Below are positions 6,922 through 14,625 of a DNA stretch of 15,443 nt, piece after piece (the stretch's first letter is position 1; each line of letters opens with the position of its first letter). Below the pieces are notes generated by a model that saw nothing but the letters and a program-made list of their open reading frames with translations, searched no databases and had not been told where the DNA came from. A program made the translations under genes and the position numbers. Source of the DNA: Myxococcales bacterium (GTDB taxonomy: Bacteria; Myxococcota_A; Polyangia; Polyangiales; Houyiibacteriaceae); contig CP070650.1 of assembly GCA_020354595.1 (NCBI GenBank), forward strand, positions 2,456,352 to 2,471,794. The letters run 5' to 3'.

Positions 6922-7689
6922 TCACGAAATCCGTTCTACGAAGCTTTGGATCCAACCCGCGATCTCCCCCGCCCTCTCCATCACCAGCATGTGCCCCGCG
7001 CCTTCGATCACGTGGAGCTCGCTGTCGGGGATGTGAGTCGCCATGTGCTCGGCGTACTTCGCCGGGGTCAGCGCGTCGCTGGTTCCTACGACGATCAGCG
7101 CCGGGACTTGGATCTTCTCGAGGTCCTGCATCCGGTCGAAGCTATCCGCGGCGCGCCAGTCCGCCCCCCCAGTTTCGATCGGCGTGAGCGCGCGGTCCTT
7201 GGTTGCCTTGTCTATCAGAGCCGGGCCGGGGCCCTGCTCGAAAAGTCCTGGGGGAAGCGCCGGGATCTCCACGCCGGACTCCTTCAGCTGCTCGTAGAGC
7301 TGGAGAATCGTCGGGTGCACGCGAAGACGGGCGCCGGTCGCCAATAGCACGAGGCCTTGGAGACCCGCCGGAGCGCCCAGCGCGTACTCGAGCGCCACGG
7401 CGCCGCCGAGCGAGTGCCCCGCGACCACGTGATCTCCGTCAACCTCCGACGCGATGAAGCCCGAGAGGTATTCGGCCATCTCGCCCGCGGTGCGCAGGGC
7501 CGGGCCATCGGTCCCCGCGCGTCCCGGGAGATTGATCGAAAACGCCTCGCGACCCGCCAACGAGTCGAGCAAGGCGTCGTACAAGAGGTGGTTCTCCGCG
7601 GAGCCGTGGACGCAGACTAGAGCGGGCCCTTCGCCAGCGTCGTGCCTGAAGGTCACGGTGCGGCCCTCGATTTGTCGCGTCTCTACCAA
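6922..7689 (-). CDS. Alpha/beta-fold hydrolase
   Basis: This single-domain alpha/beta hydrolase has 255 residues. The oxyanion-hole motif HGS is at 28-30. The nucleophile elbow GHSLGG puts the catalytic Ser at 93, the acid is probably Asp205 in VVGTSDALTP, and the catalytic His is 233 in EGAGHML. The triad is intact and correctly ordered. There is no signal peptide, so it is probably cytoplasmic. The TTG start at 7689 is chosen because GGGGAG lies seven bases upstream and the start overlaps the stop of the methyltransferase gene (TTGGTAG), which implies translational coupling. Upstream in-frame sequence to 7821 lies inside the methyltransferase gene and does not resemble the family. Substrate is unknown: esterase, lipase, haloalkane dehalogenase-like or C-C hydrolase are all possible. 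Confidence 0.88.
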   Translation of the reverse strand: MVETRQIEGRTVTFRHDAGEGPALVCVHGSAENHLLYDALLDSLAGREAFSINLPGRAGTDGPALRTAGEMAEYLSGFIASEVDGDHVVAGHSLGGAVALEYALGAPAGLQGLVLLATGARLRVHPTILQLYEQLKESGVEIPALPPGLFEQGPGPALIDKATKDRALTPIETGGADWRAADSFDRMQDLEKIQVPALIVVGTSDALTPAKYAEHMATHIPDSELHVIEGAGHMLVMERAGEIAGWIQSFVERIS

Positions 7690-8531
7690 AGCGAGAGCTC
7701 CCCGCTTGCGCTCCCGAGCCCGATCGACTGGAAGCGGAAAAAGCGCTCGCGCGCGTAGGTGCCGGTGTACTCCAGGGCGAGCTCGTCGAAGGACACCGTT
7801 CTCAGGAACCGGTACCCGCACTCCGCCATCAGCGGTGTCGGATCATCGATGCCGAAATGCATCGGCTCGCCGAGCTCCTCGACGATGCCCTTCATCGCCC
7901 GGTCCTCGGGCCGCAGACGCGGGCTCGACTTCGCCATCTTGGTGTTGAGGTAGTCGAACACCAGCAACGATCGCGGCGCGAAGTCGGTGGCGAGCCGTGT
8001 CAACGTCGCGCGCGCCGCCTCCTCGTGAAGGTAGTAGATCACCCCTTCCCACACGAAGCACGCGGGGGCGCTGCGGTCCATGCCGGCCTCATCGAGTTGG
8101 ACGACGAAATCGTCTTTCTCGAAGTCGCACGGCACGAACGTCACAGCTTCGATGGGATACGACTCGAACTTCGAAAGCCTCTCACGTTTGTCTGCTTGGC
8201 TGGACGGATGATCGACCTCGAAGAAGCGCACCCCCTTCTGCCGCAGCCGGGCCGCCCGCGTGTCGAGGCCCGCGCCTAGGATCACGACCTGCCGAACGCC
8301 TCGGTGCAGGGACCGCCGGACGCAATCGTCGATGTAGCGGGTCCGAAGCCCCATCCAGAGCTCCATCGACGGCGAGTGCTCGTCCCATCGACGGGAGAGC
8401 TCCTCCCCCTCCGGGCCCGCTAAGCGCAGAGCCCACGGGTCGTCACAGATCGCGTTGGGCGCAGCAGAAGCGCGGCCGCGGTAGGCGGCAACCATGATCG
8501 CCGTCCGGCTAGCCGCGCGCGCCTCGGCCAC
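7683..8531 (-). CDS. Class I SAM-dependent methyltransferase, PPM1/LCMT-like (TIGR00027 type)
   Basis: This is a 282-residue methyltransferase of the leucine-carboxyl-methyltransferase-like bacterial family. The SAM-binding motif I is VVILGAGLDTRAARL (82-96). The acidic ribose-binding strand is FFEVDHPSSQADKRE (103-117). An N-terminal phrase RTAIMVAAYRGRA and the segment WEGVIYYL, typical of this family, frame the fold. The GTG start at 8531 lies two bases after the nuoI stop (TAGGCGTG), so translation is probably coupled to the nuo operon. The gene overlaps the hydrolase downstream by seven bases. Family members in actinobacteria methylate varied small molecules, some of them natural products, but the substrate here is not known. 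It is not a complex I subunit; its position behind nuoI is unusual. Confidence 0.88.
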   Translation of the reverse strand: MAEARAASRTAIMVAAYRGRASAAPNAICDDPWALRLAGPEGEELSRRWDEHSPSMELWMGLRTRYIDDCVRRSLHRGVRQVVILGAGLDTRAARLRQKGVRFFEVDHPSSQADKRERLSKFESYPIEAVTFVPCDFEKDDFVVQLDEAGMDRSAPACFVWEGVIYYLHEEAARATLTRLATDFAPRSLLVFDYLNTKMAKSSPRLRPEDRAMKGIVEELGEPMHFGIDDPTPLMAECGYRFLRTVSFDELALEYTGTYARERFFRFQSIGLGSASGELSLW

Positions 8532-8533
8532 GC

Positions 8534-9127
8534 CTAATGCCCGCGCTCCCGGTCCACGCCCGGATGTGTCGGGTCGCCCGGTTCGTGACGTGGATTGGCG
8601 GTCAGGTAGGTGCCATCCTGCCCTGGTATCGAGAGCAGGGTCTCTTTGTCGTAGAGGAAGTGCTCGCGTCGGGTCGACGGCGGCATGTGCATCCCGGTGT
8701 CCATGCGAATCGCGTCACACGGGCAGGCCTCGACGCAGTAGCCGCAGAAGATGCAACGGAGCTCGTCGATCACGAAAACCGACGGGTAGCGCTCGTACCC
8801 GTAGCGCGGGTCGTCCGGCTCATACTCTTCAGGCTCGATGTGGATGCACTGTGCCGGGCACGCGGTGCTGCAACAGAGGCACGCGACACAACGTGGCGAG
8901 CCGTCAACGCGCTGGGTGAGCCGATGGATGCCTCGGAAGCGCTCCGGGTACTCCACCTTCTCCTCCGGGTACTTGACCGTGGCGATTTCCTTCTTGGCCT
9001 TCGGCCCGAAGGTGTTCTTGAAGAAGCGACCTGCGGCGAAGCTGATGCCTTTGGCGATCTCGGGGAGGTACACCTGCTCGGCGACGGTGCGGCCGGGTTT
9101 CTTGATGACTTTGACTTCGACTGCCAT
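8534..9127 (-). CDS. nuoI: NADH-quinone oxidoreductase subunit I
   Basis: This is the 8Fe ferredoxin-like subunit of complex I (Nqo9/TYKY), 197 residues. It carries electrons between NuoG and the terminal cluster in NuoB. Two complete [4Fe-4S] motifs are present: Cys80, 83, 86, 90 followed by Pro, and Cys125, 128, 131, 135 followed by Pro; these correspond to clusters N6a and N6b. ATG 9127 is selected because GAGG lies six bases upstream and the protein then starts MAVEVKVIKK; in-frame sequence up to 9160 lies inside nuoH. The nuoH stop is seven bases upstream. The tail after residue 150 is hydrophilic. It faces the cytoplasm at the base of the peripheral arm. nuoJ does not follow as it usually does; a methyltransferase gene takes its place. 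Confidence 0.95.
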   Translation of the reverse strand: MAVEVKVIKKPGRTVAEQVYLPEIAKGISFAAGRFFKNTFGPKAKKEIATVKYPEEKVEYPERFRGIHRLTQRVDGSPRCVACLCCSTACPAQCIHIEPEEYEPDDPRYGYERYPSVFVIDELRCIFCGYCVEACPCDAIRMDTGMHMPPSTRREHFLYDKETLLSIPGQDGTYLTANPRHEPGDPTHPGVDRERGH

Positions 9128-9134
9128 GCGGACC

Positions 9135-10550
9135 TCAGAAAAGCTTCTCGAAGAAAGCAACCCAGCCGTCGGCCCAGCCCGACAGCATGAACGCCCCCAT
9201 GATCCCGATGTTGAGCAACGAGACCGGCAGGAGCCCCTTCCAACACAGCGACATCAGCTGGTCGTAGCGGAAGCGCGGAAGCGACCAACGAATCATGAGC
9301 TGGAACCAGATGAGCACGATGATCTTCAGCAAGAAGAACAGCACTTGAATGACGATGACGAGCCAGTGCTGCAGCGGCACCGCGTAGCTGGCCTCCACGA
9401 ACGGCACAGAGAATTCGAACCCGTCCCGGTAGAGGAATGGCACATCCCAGCCGCCCAAGAACAGTACCGAGGCGATGGCTGCGAGCGAGACCACCTCGAC
9501 GAACTCCCCCATGAAGAACATCCCGAACTTCATGCCGGAGTACTCGGTGAGATAGCCGCCGACGAGCTCGCTCTCGCCCTCGGGAAGATCGAACGGCACG
9601 CGCTTGGTTTCGGCGACCGAGGCGACGAAGAAGTTGATCGCGCCGAGGGTGAGCGGCGGAACGAAGATGCCCCACATATGCTCGTGTTGCCACATCGCCA
9701 TGTCCTCGAGACGAAGTGACGCGTAGAGCATGAACGCGGGAACGAGCGTGAGGCCGATGACGACCTCGTAGCTCACCATCTGACTGGCAGCGCGGATGCC
9801 GCCGAGCAACGAATACTTGTTGTCGGACGCATAGCCCGCGACGGCGGCGCCGATGATGCCGGTACTCGCGATCGCGAAGATGAAGAGAATGCCGACGTTG
9901 ATGCTCGCGACCTGCATCGGGATGGCGGCGCCGGAGAGCTCGCCGGTCCGGGGCAGGACTTCGCTGAGATGGTCGAGGTACATGACGCCCGCGAACGGAA
10001 TGACGGCGAAAGCCGCGATCGCCGGGATCAGCGCAATGATCGGCCCTGCCGAGAACAGGAGCTGGTCGGACTTCGGTGGAACGAAATCCTCTTTGAAGAT
10101 GAACTTGATCGCGTCGGCTAGCGGGTGAAGCAGCCCGATCAGCATGATTCGACCCTGATTGCCCACGATGATCGTATGGACGCCGTATCCGGTCCGAAGC
10201 AACACGGAGGCCAGGCCGAAGCCGACGAGGCTCCAGGTGAGCGTCGCGGTCGAGACTGGGAGCGGGTTGCTCCCCTTAATCGCGACGAAAGTGACCGCGA
10301 TCAGCGCCACAATCGCGACGATGCCGGTGAGCGCCGCGAGACGCCACAATGGCAGCCGCGCGCGGTCGAGCATGCTGACCGCTCCGGGAGGAAGGACGAT
10401 GGCTGCGCGAGAAGGTCCGAGCCGGTCCTGGATCATCGCGCTCTGCCGCCGCTCCGCCCAAATCAGGATCGGCGCGAACGCGCCGACGGTCACGATCAAA
10501 ACGAATAGGATTTTCAGAATCGACGAGCCGATGAGCAGTCCGGTGGTCAT
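9135..10550 (-). CDS. nuoH: NADH-quinone oxidoreductase subunit H, with internal insertion
   Basis: This is the membrane subunit (Nqo8/ND1) that forms the quinone-chamber floor, joining the peripheral and membrane arms. Conserved blocks are WAERR (31-35), DRLGP (42-46), GLLHPLADAIKFIFKED (139-155), SDNKYSLLGGIRAASQMVSYE (242-262) and ETKRVPFDLPEGESELVGGY (314-333). At 471 residues it is much longer than the roughly 325-350 usual for the family. The excess is mainly between residues 50 and 138, which contain extra hydrophobic stretches (about 72-91 and 102-118) where ordinary NuoH runs straight from RLGPNRVG to GLLQPIADG. The ATG at 10550 overlaps the nuoG stop as ATGA, giving tight coupling; the open frame up to 10871 lies inside nuoG. 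Identity is certain; the role of the insertion is unknown. Confidence 0.95.
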   Translation of the reverse strand: MTTGLLIGSSILKILFVLIVTVGAFAPILIWAERRQSAMIQDRLGPSRAAIVLPPGAVSMLDRARLPLWRLAALTGIVAIVALIAVTFVAIKGSNPLPVSTATLTWSLVGFGLASVLLRTGYGVHTIIVGNQGRIMLIGLLHPLADAIKFIFKEDFVPPKSDQLLFSAGPIIALIPAIAAFAVIPFAGVMYLDHLSEVLPRTGELSGAAIPMQVASINVGILFIFAIASTGIIGAAVAGYASDNKYSLLGGIRAASQMVSYEVVIGLTLVPAFMLYASLRLEDMAMWQHEHMWGIFVPPLTLGAINFFVASVAETKRVPFDLPEGESELVGGYLTEYSGMKFGMFFMGEFVEVVSLAAIASVLFLGGWDVPFLYRDGFEFSVPFVEASYAVPLQHWLVIVIQVLFFLLKIIVLIWFQLMIRWSLPRFRYDQLMSLCWKGLLPVSLLNIGIMGAFMLSGWADGWVAFFEKLF

Positions 10551-12121
10551 TGCGCTGCCTCCGCCGAGTCGGACAGCCCTTTGCGGAGCCCGTCTAGGTC
10601 GCCGAAGCCGAGGTCCTTTCCGAGCGCCGCGCCGAGGGCCGAAATTGCCTGCCATCCGGGCTCGATCCCTGCGGGGGTCGAAAGCACGGCGCGGAACGCC
10701 TGGGTCATCCCCTTGGCGTTCACGAAGCTTCCGTCCACCTCGAAGACGTCGGCGACGGGAATCACCACCTCCGCCGCCGCCACGAGGGCGCCGACGTGAC
10801 TGGATAGCGAGACGACCGCATCGAGCGACGCCAGGGGCGCAAGCTCTTCGAGCCGCTCCGCGCTCGCCCACCCGAGGGCGAGGACGCCCTGCACGTCGCC
10901 ACTTTGCACGTCGTCGATCAGATCGCGGACCGTCCGGAGAGTCGCCCCGCCCGCCGCCTGTGTGGCGCCAGCACGATTCGGGTTGTTGTCATCGCTCCTG
11001 AGAATGTCGTCGCCTTCCCAGCCACCGAGGGCCGCAAGATAGAGCCGATCGGCGCCCAAGGCGCCGGCCAGCTTGCTCAGCGCGAGGTTGTCTTCGGTCG
11101 TTTGCTGCGCGCTGAGAACGACCGCAAGCTTCGAAGGCTCTACGCCTTCGAGCTTCTCCGCGGCCAGCTCGATCGCCTGGCGCTCACCGATAGGTATGCG
11201 GTCTTCTCCGCGTCCCGAAGTCGGCGTGAGCACGCGGTCGGTCGCGTGACGCTGGTAGGTCATCATGCCGTCGTCGCACATCCAAAAGGCGTTGACTGCC
11301 TCGTTGTCGCGAGGTCGGAGTCGGTAGACCTTGCCGTAGCGTGGATCGAAGTCGATGTGGGTGTTGCAGCCGGTGGCGCACCCGGTGCAGACACCCTCCC
11401 CGGACTTCAGGAACCACACACGCGCCTTGAAGCGGAAGTCACGGCTTGTGAGCGCTCCGACCGGACACACGTGCTCGGTCATCAAGGTGTACTTGTGGTC
11501 GAGCTGGCGACCTGGCGCGACGATGATCTCGTTCTTGTTGCCCCGCTCCCGCATGTCGAGGACGTGGTCCTTGGCGACCTCGTCGCAGACCCGAATGCAG
11601 CGAGTGCACATGATGCAACGCTCTGCGTCGTACACGATGGTCGGCCCGAAGCGGACACCCTTCGGCTTGTGGACCGGCTCGGTGAGCTTTCGCTTCAGCG
11701 TGCCCTGGTGCTCGTAGTAGTAGTCCTGAAGCTTGCACTCCCCGGCCTGGTCGCAGATTGGGCAGTCGACCGGATGGTTCAGCAGCAGAAACTCCTGCAC
11801 CGAGGCCTGCGCCTTCTTCACCTCGTCATTGGTCGACGAGACGACCATGTCCTCCGCGGCCGCGAGCTGGCACGCAGGCTGAAGCTTGGGCTTCGTCGCC
11901 GGCACGTACTCGCCCTTGGCTTCGTCGAACGTGAGCTGCGGCATCGCCATCTGACGGCCGCTTTCGATCTGAACTAGACACATGCGGCAGTTGGCCGCGA
12001 CCGAAAGGCCCGGGTGCCAGCAGTAGTGCGGGATTTCGATGCCCTCGCGCCACGCCGCCTCCATGACGGTCTCGCCCGGCTCGAATGAAATCTCTCGCCC
12101 ATCCAAAACAAATTTAGGCAT
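10547..12121 (-). CDS. nuoG: NADH-quinone oxidoreductase subunit G (short form)
   Basis: This is the large iron-sulfur subunit of the peripheral arm (Nqo3, 75 kDa), 524 residues. The cluster ligands are complete: N1b [2Fe-2S] at Cys34, 45, 48, 84; N5 at His116, Cys120, 123, 129; N4 at Cys169, 172, 175, 219; and an N7-like set at Cys245, 248, 252, 282, which many complex I enzymes lack. A molybdopterin-oxidoreductase-like domain follows from about residue 245, but it is much shorter than in the 780-910-residue Nqo3/NuoG proteins. The C-terminal part is Ala/Leu-rich with weak resemblance to that fold. nuoD ends three bases upstream and nuoH overlaps by ATGA. nuoE and nuoF, which normally precede nuoG, are absent, so NADH-binding subunits must come from another locus. 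Confidence 0.94.
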   Translation of the reverse strand: MPKFVLDGREISFEPGETVMEAAWREGIEIPHYCWHPGLSVAANCRMCLVQIESGRQMAMPQLTFDEAKGEYVPATKPKLQPACQLAAAEDMVVSSTNDEVKKAQASVQEFLLLNHPVDCPICDQAGECKLQDYYYEHQGTLKRKLTEPVHKPKGVRFGPTIVYDAERCIMCTRCIRVCDEVAKDHVLDMRERGNKNEIIVAPGRQLDHKYTLMTEHVCPVGALTSRDFRFKARVWFLKSGEGVCTGCATGCNTHIDFDPRYGKVYRLRPRDNEAVNAFWMCDDGMMTYQRHATDRVLTPTSGRGEDRIPIGERQAIELAAEKLEGVEPSKLAVVLSAQQTTEDNLALSKLAGALGADRLYLAALGGWEGDDILRSDDNNPNRAGATQAAGGATLRTVRDLIDDVQSGDVQGVLALGWASAERLEELAPLASLDAVVSLSSHVGALVAAAEVVIPVADVFEVDGSFVNAKGMTQAFRAVLSTPAGIEPGWQAISALGAALGKDLGFGDLDGLRKGLSDSAEAAQ

Positions 12122-12124
12122 CGC

Positions 12125-13342
12125 TCACCGGTCGCATTCCCCGCCGATCATGTTCACCGAGCCGAAAGTAGGGATGATGTCTGCGATCATGCCGCCGAGC
12201 AGCATTTCGCGAGAGGCCGCCAGGTTGTACCAGCACGGCGGCCGCACGCGGACGCGATACGGCGTCCCGCTGCCATCGGATACGATGTGGAAGCCGAGCT
12301 CGCCGTTGCCGCCTTCCGTGAAGCTGTAGACCTCGCCTTTCGGCACGCGCAGCCCCTCCATGACGAGCTTGAAGTGCGCGATGGTCGCCTCGATGGTGGT
12401 GTAGACGTCCTGCTTGTCAGGGTAGACGATGCGCGGGTCGTCGACGTTGACCGGGCCGTCGTCGGGCATCTGCTCGAGCGCCTGCTCGATGATGCGAACC
12501 GACTGCCGAATCTCCTCGAGCCGCACCATGAAGCGGTCCCAGTTGTCGCCGTCTTCGCCAATCGGCACGTCGAAGTCAAAACGGTCGTATACGAGGTACG
12601 GATGATCCTTGCGGACGTCGTAGGGAATGCCCGTGGAGCGCGCCACCGGCCCGGTGCACCCGTACGAAAGCGCCTGCTCCTTCGTGAGCACGCCCACGCC
12701 CTGCATCCGGTCGAGAAAGATGCGGTTGCGCAGGAGCATGATTTCCGCCTCCTTCACGACCTTGTGGACCTCCGGAATCAGTTGCCGGACGTCGTCCTTG
12801 AACGTCGCCGTCGGAGGCGCCGCCATGCCGCCGATGCGCCCGAAGCTGTGGGTCATCCGCGCGCCCGTCTCTCGTTCGAGGATGTCCCACACCCAATCGC
12901 GGACCTTGAGCAACCATAGAAACGGCGTGAAGGCGCCGAGCTCCATCGCTGACGCGCCATTGCAGGTGAAATGATCGGCGATGCGGGATAGCTCGCCGAG
13001 GACGACGCGGTAGTACTGACAGCGCTCGGGCACCTCGATACCGAGCAGCTTTTCCACGGCAAGCGACCAGCCGACGTTGTTGAGCATCGGCGACACGTAG
13101 TTGAGGCGGTCGGCGTAGGGGAAGACCTGCGCCCATGTCCCGCGCTCGCAGGACTTCTCGAAGCCGCGGTGAAGGTACCCGGGCTGAACGTCGAGGTTGA
13201 TGACGTTCTCGCCGTCGAGGTCCATGACCATGCGGATGGTGCCGTGCATGGCCGGATGCGACGGCCCCATGTTCAATCGCATCGGGTCGGCATCGAGCTC
13301 GAGGGAGGCTTGGTCGTTCGACAGCTCGTCAGCGGGTTCCAT
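12125..13342 (-). CDS. nuoD: NADH-quinone oxidoreductase subunit D
   Basis: This is the 49-kDa subunit (Nqo4), 405 residues, related to the large subunit of [NiFe] hydrogenases. With NuoB it forms the quinone reduction site. The N-terminal motif NMGPSHPAMHG contains His33 and the segment DRLNYVS contains Tyr82; these match the quinone-headgroup His and Tyr of Nqo4 by position. Other family blocks include LHRGFEK (57-63), FGRIGG and, at the C-terminus, ADIIPTFGSVNMIGGECDR. Length and ends match the unfused family. The ATG follows the nuoC TAG directly (TAGATG), so ribosomes probably re-initiate. NuoC and NuoD are separate proteins here, unlike the fused NuoCD of enterobacteria. No missing key residue was noted. 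Confidence 0.96.
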   Translation of the reverse strand: MEPADELSNDQASLELDADPMRLNMGPSHPAMHGTIRMVMDLDGENVINLDVQPGYLHRGFEKSCERGTWAQVFPYADRLNYVSPMLNNVGWSLAVEKLLGIEVPERCQYYRVVLGELSRIADHFTCNGASAMELGAFTPFLWLLKVRDWVWDILERETGARMTHSFGRIGGMAAPPTATFKDDVRQLIPEVHKVVKEAEIMLLRNRIFLDRMQGVGVLTKEQALSYGCTGPVARSTGIPYDVRKDHPYLVYDRFDFDVPIGEDGDNWDRFMVRLEEIRQSVRIIEQALEQMPDDGPVNVDDPRIVYPDKQDVYTTIEATIAHFKLVMEGLRVPKGEVYSFTEGGNGELGFHIVSDGSGTPYRVRVRPPCWYNLAASREMLLGGMIADIIPTFGSVNMIGGECDR

Positions 13343-14083
13343 CTAATCCCCCGAACCTTGCTCGGCGGCGTCTGCCGACTCGGCGGCCGCTCCCTCCTCG
13401 GCTTCTTTGGCCAAGCGCGCGTCGATGCGTGCTTGGATCTGCTGCGCCGCTTCCGAATCGCTCAAGGTGCGGCGCTGACCCTGCTGCACGCCGATCGCCG
13501 GTGACACCTGATTGTCGCCTCCAGCAAGCCGCGCTTCCCAGTCGATGCGCGCAAAGGGTTGCCCCTCTTCGATGCCAAACGGTGGGAGCTTGCCGATGTC
13601 GGTCACCTCGCGATACGGCACGAGCGGTTGCGCCTTGTCGATGGGGTAGTCCTTACGGAGCGGATGACCGACGAACTCCTCGTACAAGAGGATGCGGCGA
13701 AGATCCGGGTGGTCCTTGAACTTGATGCCGAACATGTCCCAGACCTCGCGCTCGGCCCAGTTGGCGCCCTCCCAGATCCGGCTGAGCGTGCCAGGCTCTT
13801 GTCCGTCGTCGACGTGGGTACGCATGCGAATGCGATGCCCGTTCGCCGAAGAGCGCGCCATGAGGGTCACATCGAAGCGCGCCGACTCGCGCTCGGGATG
13901 GTCGATCGCCGTCAGGTCGATGAAGTGATCCATTTGGAGCTCTTCGTCGTCTTTCAAGAACTGCGCGACGTCGACCCAGTCTTTGACGGCCACGCGCACT
14001 TCGTGCTCGCCGAAGGCGTCGCTGGTCTCGAGGATGCGGTCACCGAGCTCGGCGGTGAGCCGGTCCACGACGGCCTGGCTCAT
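13343..14083 (-). CDS. nuoC: NADH-quinone oxidoreductase subunit C
   Basis: This is the 30-kDa subunit (Nqo5), 246 residues, a structural peripheral-arm protein that packs against NuoD and NuoI. The family signature is clear: WAEREVWDMFGIKFKDHPDL then RRILLYEEFVGHPLRKDYP, around residues 108-147. After the conserved core there is an extension to residue 246 that ends in a low-complexity Ala/Glu-rich tail (around 224-246), probably disordered. The ATG at 14083 overlaps the nuoB stop as ATGA. The stop abuts the nuoD start. There are no membrane segments, so it acts on the cytoplasmic side. Identity is secure. Confidence 0.95.
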   Translation of the reverse strand: MSQAVVDRLTAELGDRILETSDAFGEHEVRVAVKDWVDVAQFLKDDEELQMDHFIDLTAIDHPERESARFDVTLMARSSANGHRIRMRTHVDDGQEPGTLSRIWEGANWAEREVWDMFGIKFKDHPDLRRILLYEEFVGHPLRKDYPIDKAQPLVPYREVTDIGKLPPFGIEEGQPFARIDWEARLAGGDNQVSPAIGVQQGQRRTLSDSEAAQQIQARIDARLAKEAEEGAAAESADAAEQGSGD

Positions 14084-14625
14084 GAGCTCTCTCCGCGGGT
14101 GCGGCCGGGCGCGTTGTGCAGGATCTGTCGAGGTGGCACGACAACGGGACGACGGTCGTTGGCCTGAATCTTCTCTTGAAGCAACATCAACGCGTCGAGA
14201 ACGGCCTCAGGGCGTGGCGGGCAGCCCGGGATGTACACGTCGACCGGGATCACTTTGTCGACGCCGGGAATCGTCGTGTAGTTGTCATAAAAGCCGCCGC
14301 AGGAAGCGCACGTGCCAAACGCGATGACCCACTTCGGGTCGGCCATCTGCTCCCAGATGCGGCGAACCGCGGGACCCTGTCGTTGGCTGATCGTCCCGAC
14401 GACCCAAAGGACGTCGGACTGCCTGGGGCTGAAGCGCGGGGCCTCGGCGCCGAAGCGCGCGATGTCGTAGCGCGGCGCGGCCGTCGCCATGAACTCCATG
14501 CCGCAGCAAGCCGTCACGAACGGGTACTGGAAGAGCGACCACTTGCGCGCCCACTGGAGGAGGTCGCTCAGGCGGGTGGTGACCGCGACTTCCCCGCCGC
14601 CGCCGATGACCTTCAGCTCTCCCAT
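14080..14625 (-). CDS. nuoB: NADH-quinone oxidoreductase subunit B
   Basis: This is the PSST subunit (Nqo6), 181 residues, which carries cluster N2, the direct electron donor to quinone. The ligands are the tandem Cys40-Cys41 (TACCGMEF), Cys106 (GTCASCGGFYDNY) and Cys135 (PGCPPRPE), with the spacing found in Nqo6. The ATG at 14625 is used because GGGAG lies seven bases before it and the protein then begins MGELKVIGG; the open frame up to 15030 runs through nuoA and is not coding. It overlaps nuoA by 13 bases and nuoC by ATGA. It is soluble on the cytoplasmic face, at the junction with NuoH and NuoA. Confidence 0.96.
   Translation of the reverse strand: MGELKVIGGGGEVAVTTRLSDLLQWARKWSLFQYPFVTACCGMEFMATAAPRYDIARFGAEAPRFSPRQSDVLWVVGTISQRQGPAVRRIWEQMADPKWVIAFGTCASCGGFYDNYTTIPGVDKVIPVDVYIPGCPPRPEAVLDALMLLQEKIQANDRRPVVVPPRQILHNAPGRTRGESS

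Noticed and set aside
10551..10871. Longer start for nuoH
   Set aside because: The extra residues are Arg/Gly-rich and lie in another frame of nuoG. The ATG at 10550, overlapping the nuoG stop as ATGA, gives a normal NuoH N-terminus.
10904..11977. 357-codon open frame on the + strand over nuoG
   Set aside because: It is antisense to the nuoG cluster motifs. It has a Val/Asp/Leu/Arg-rich composition without domain structure.
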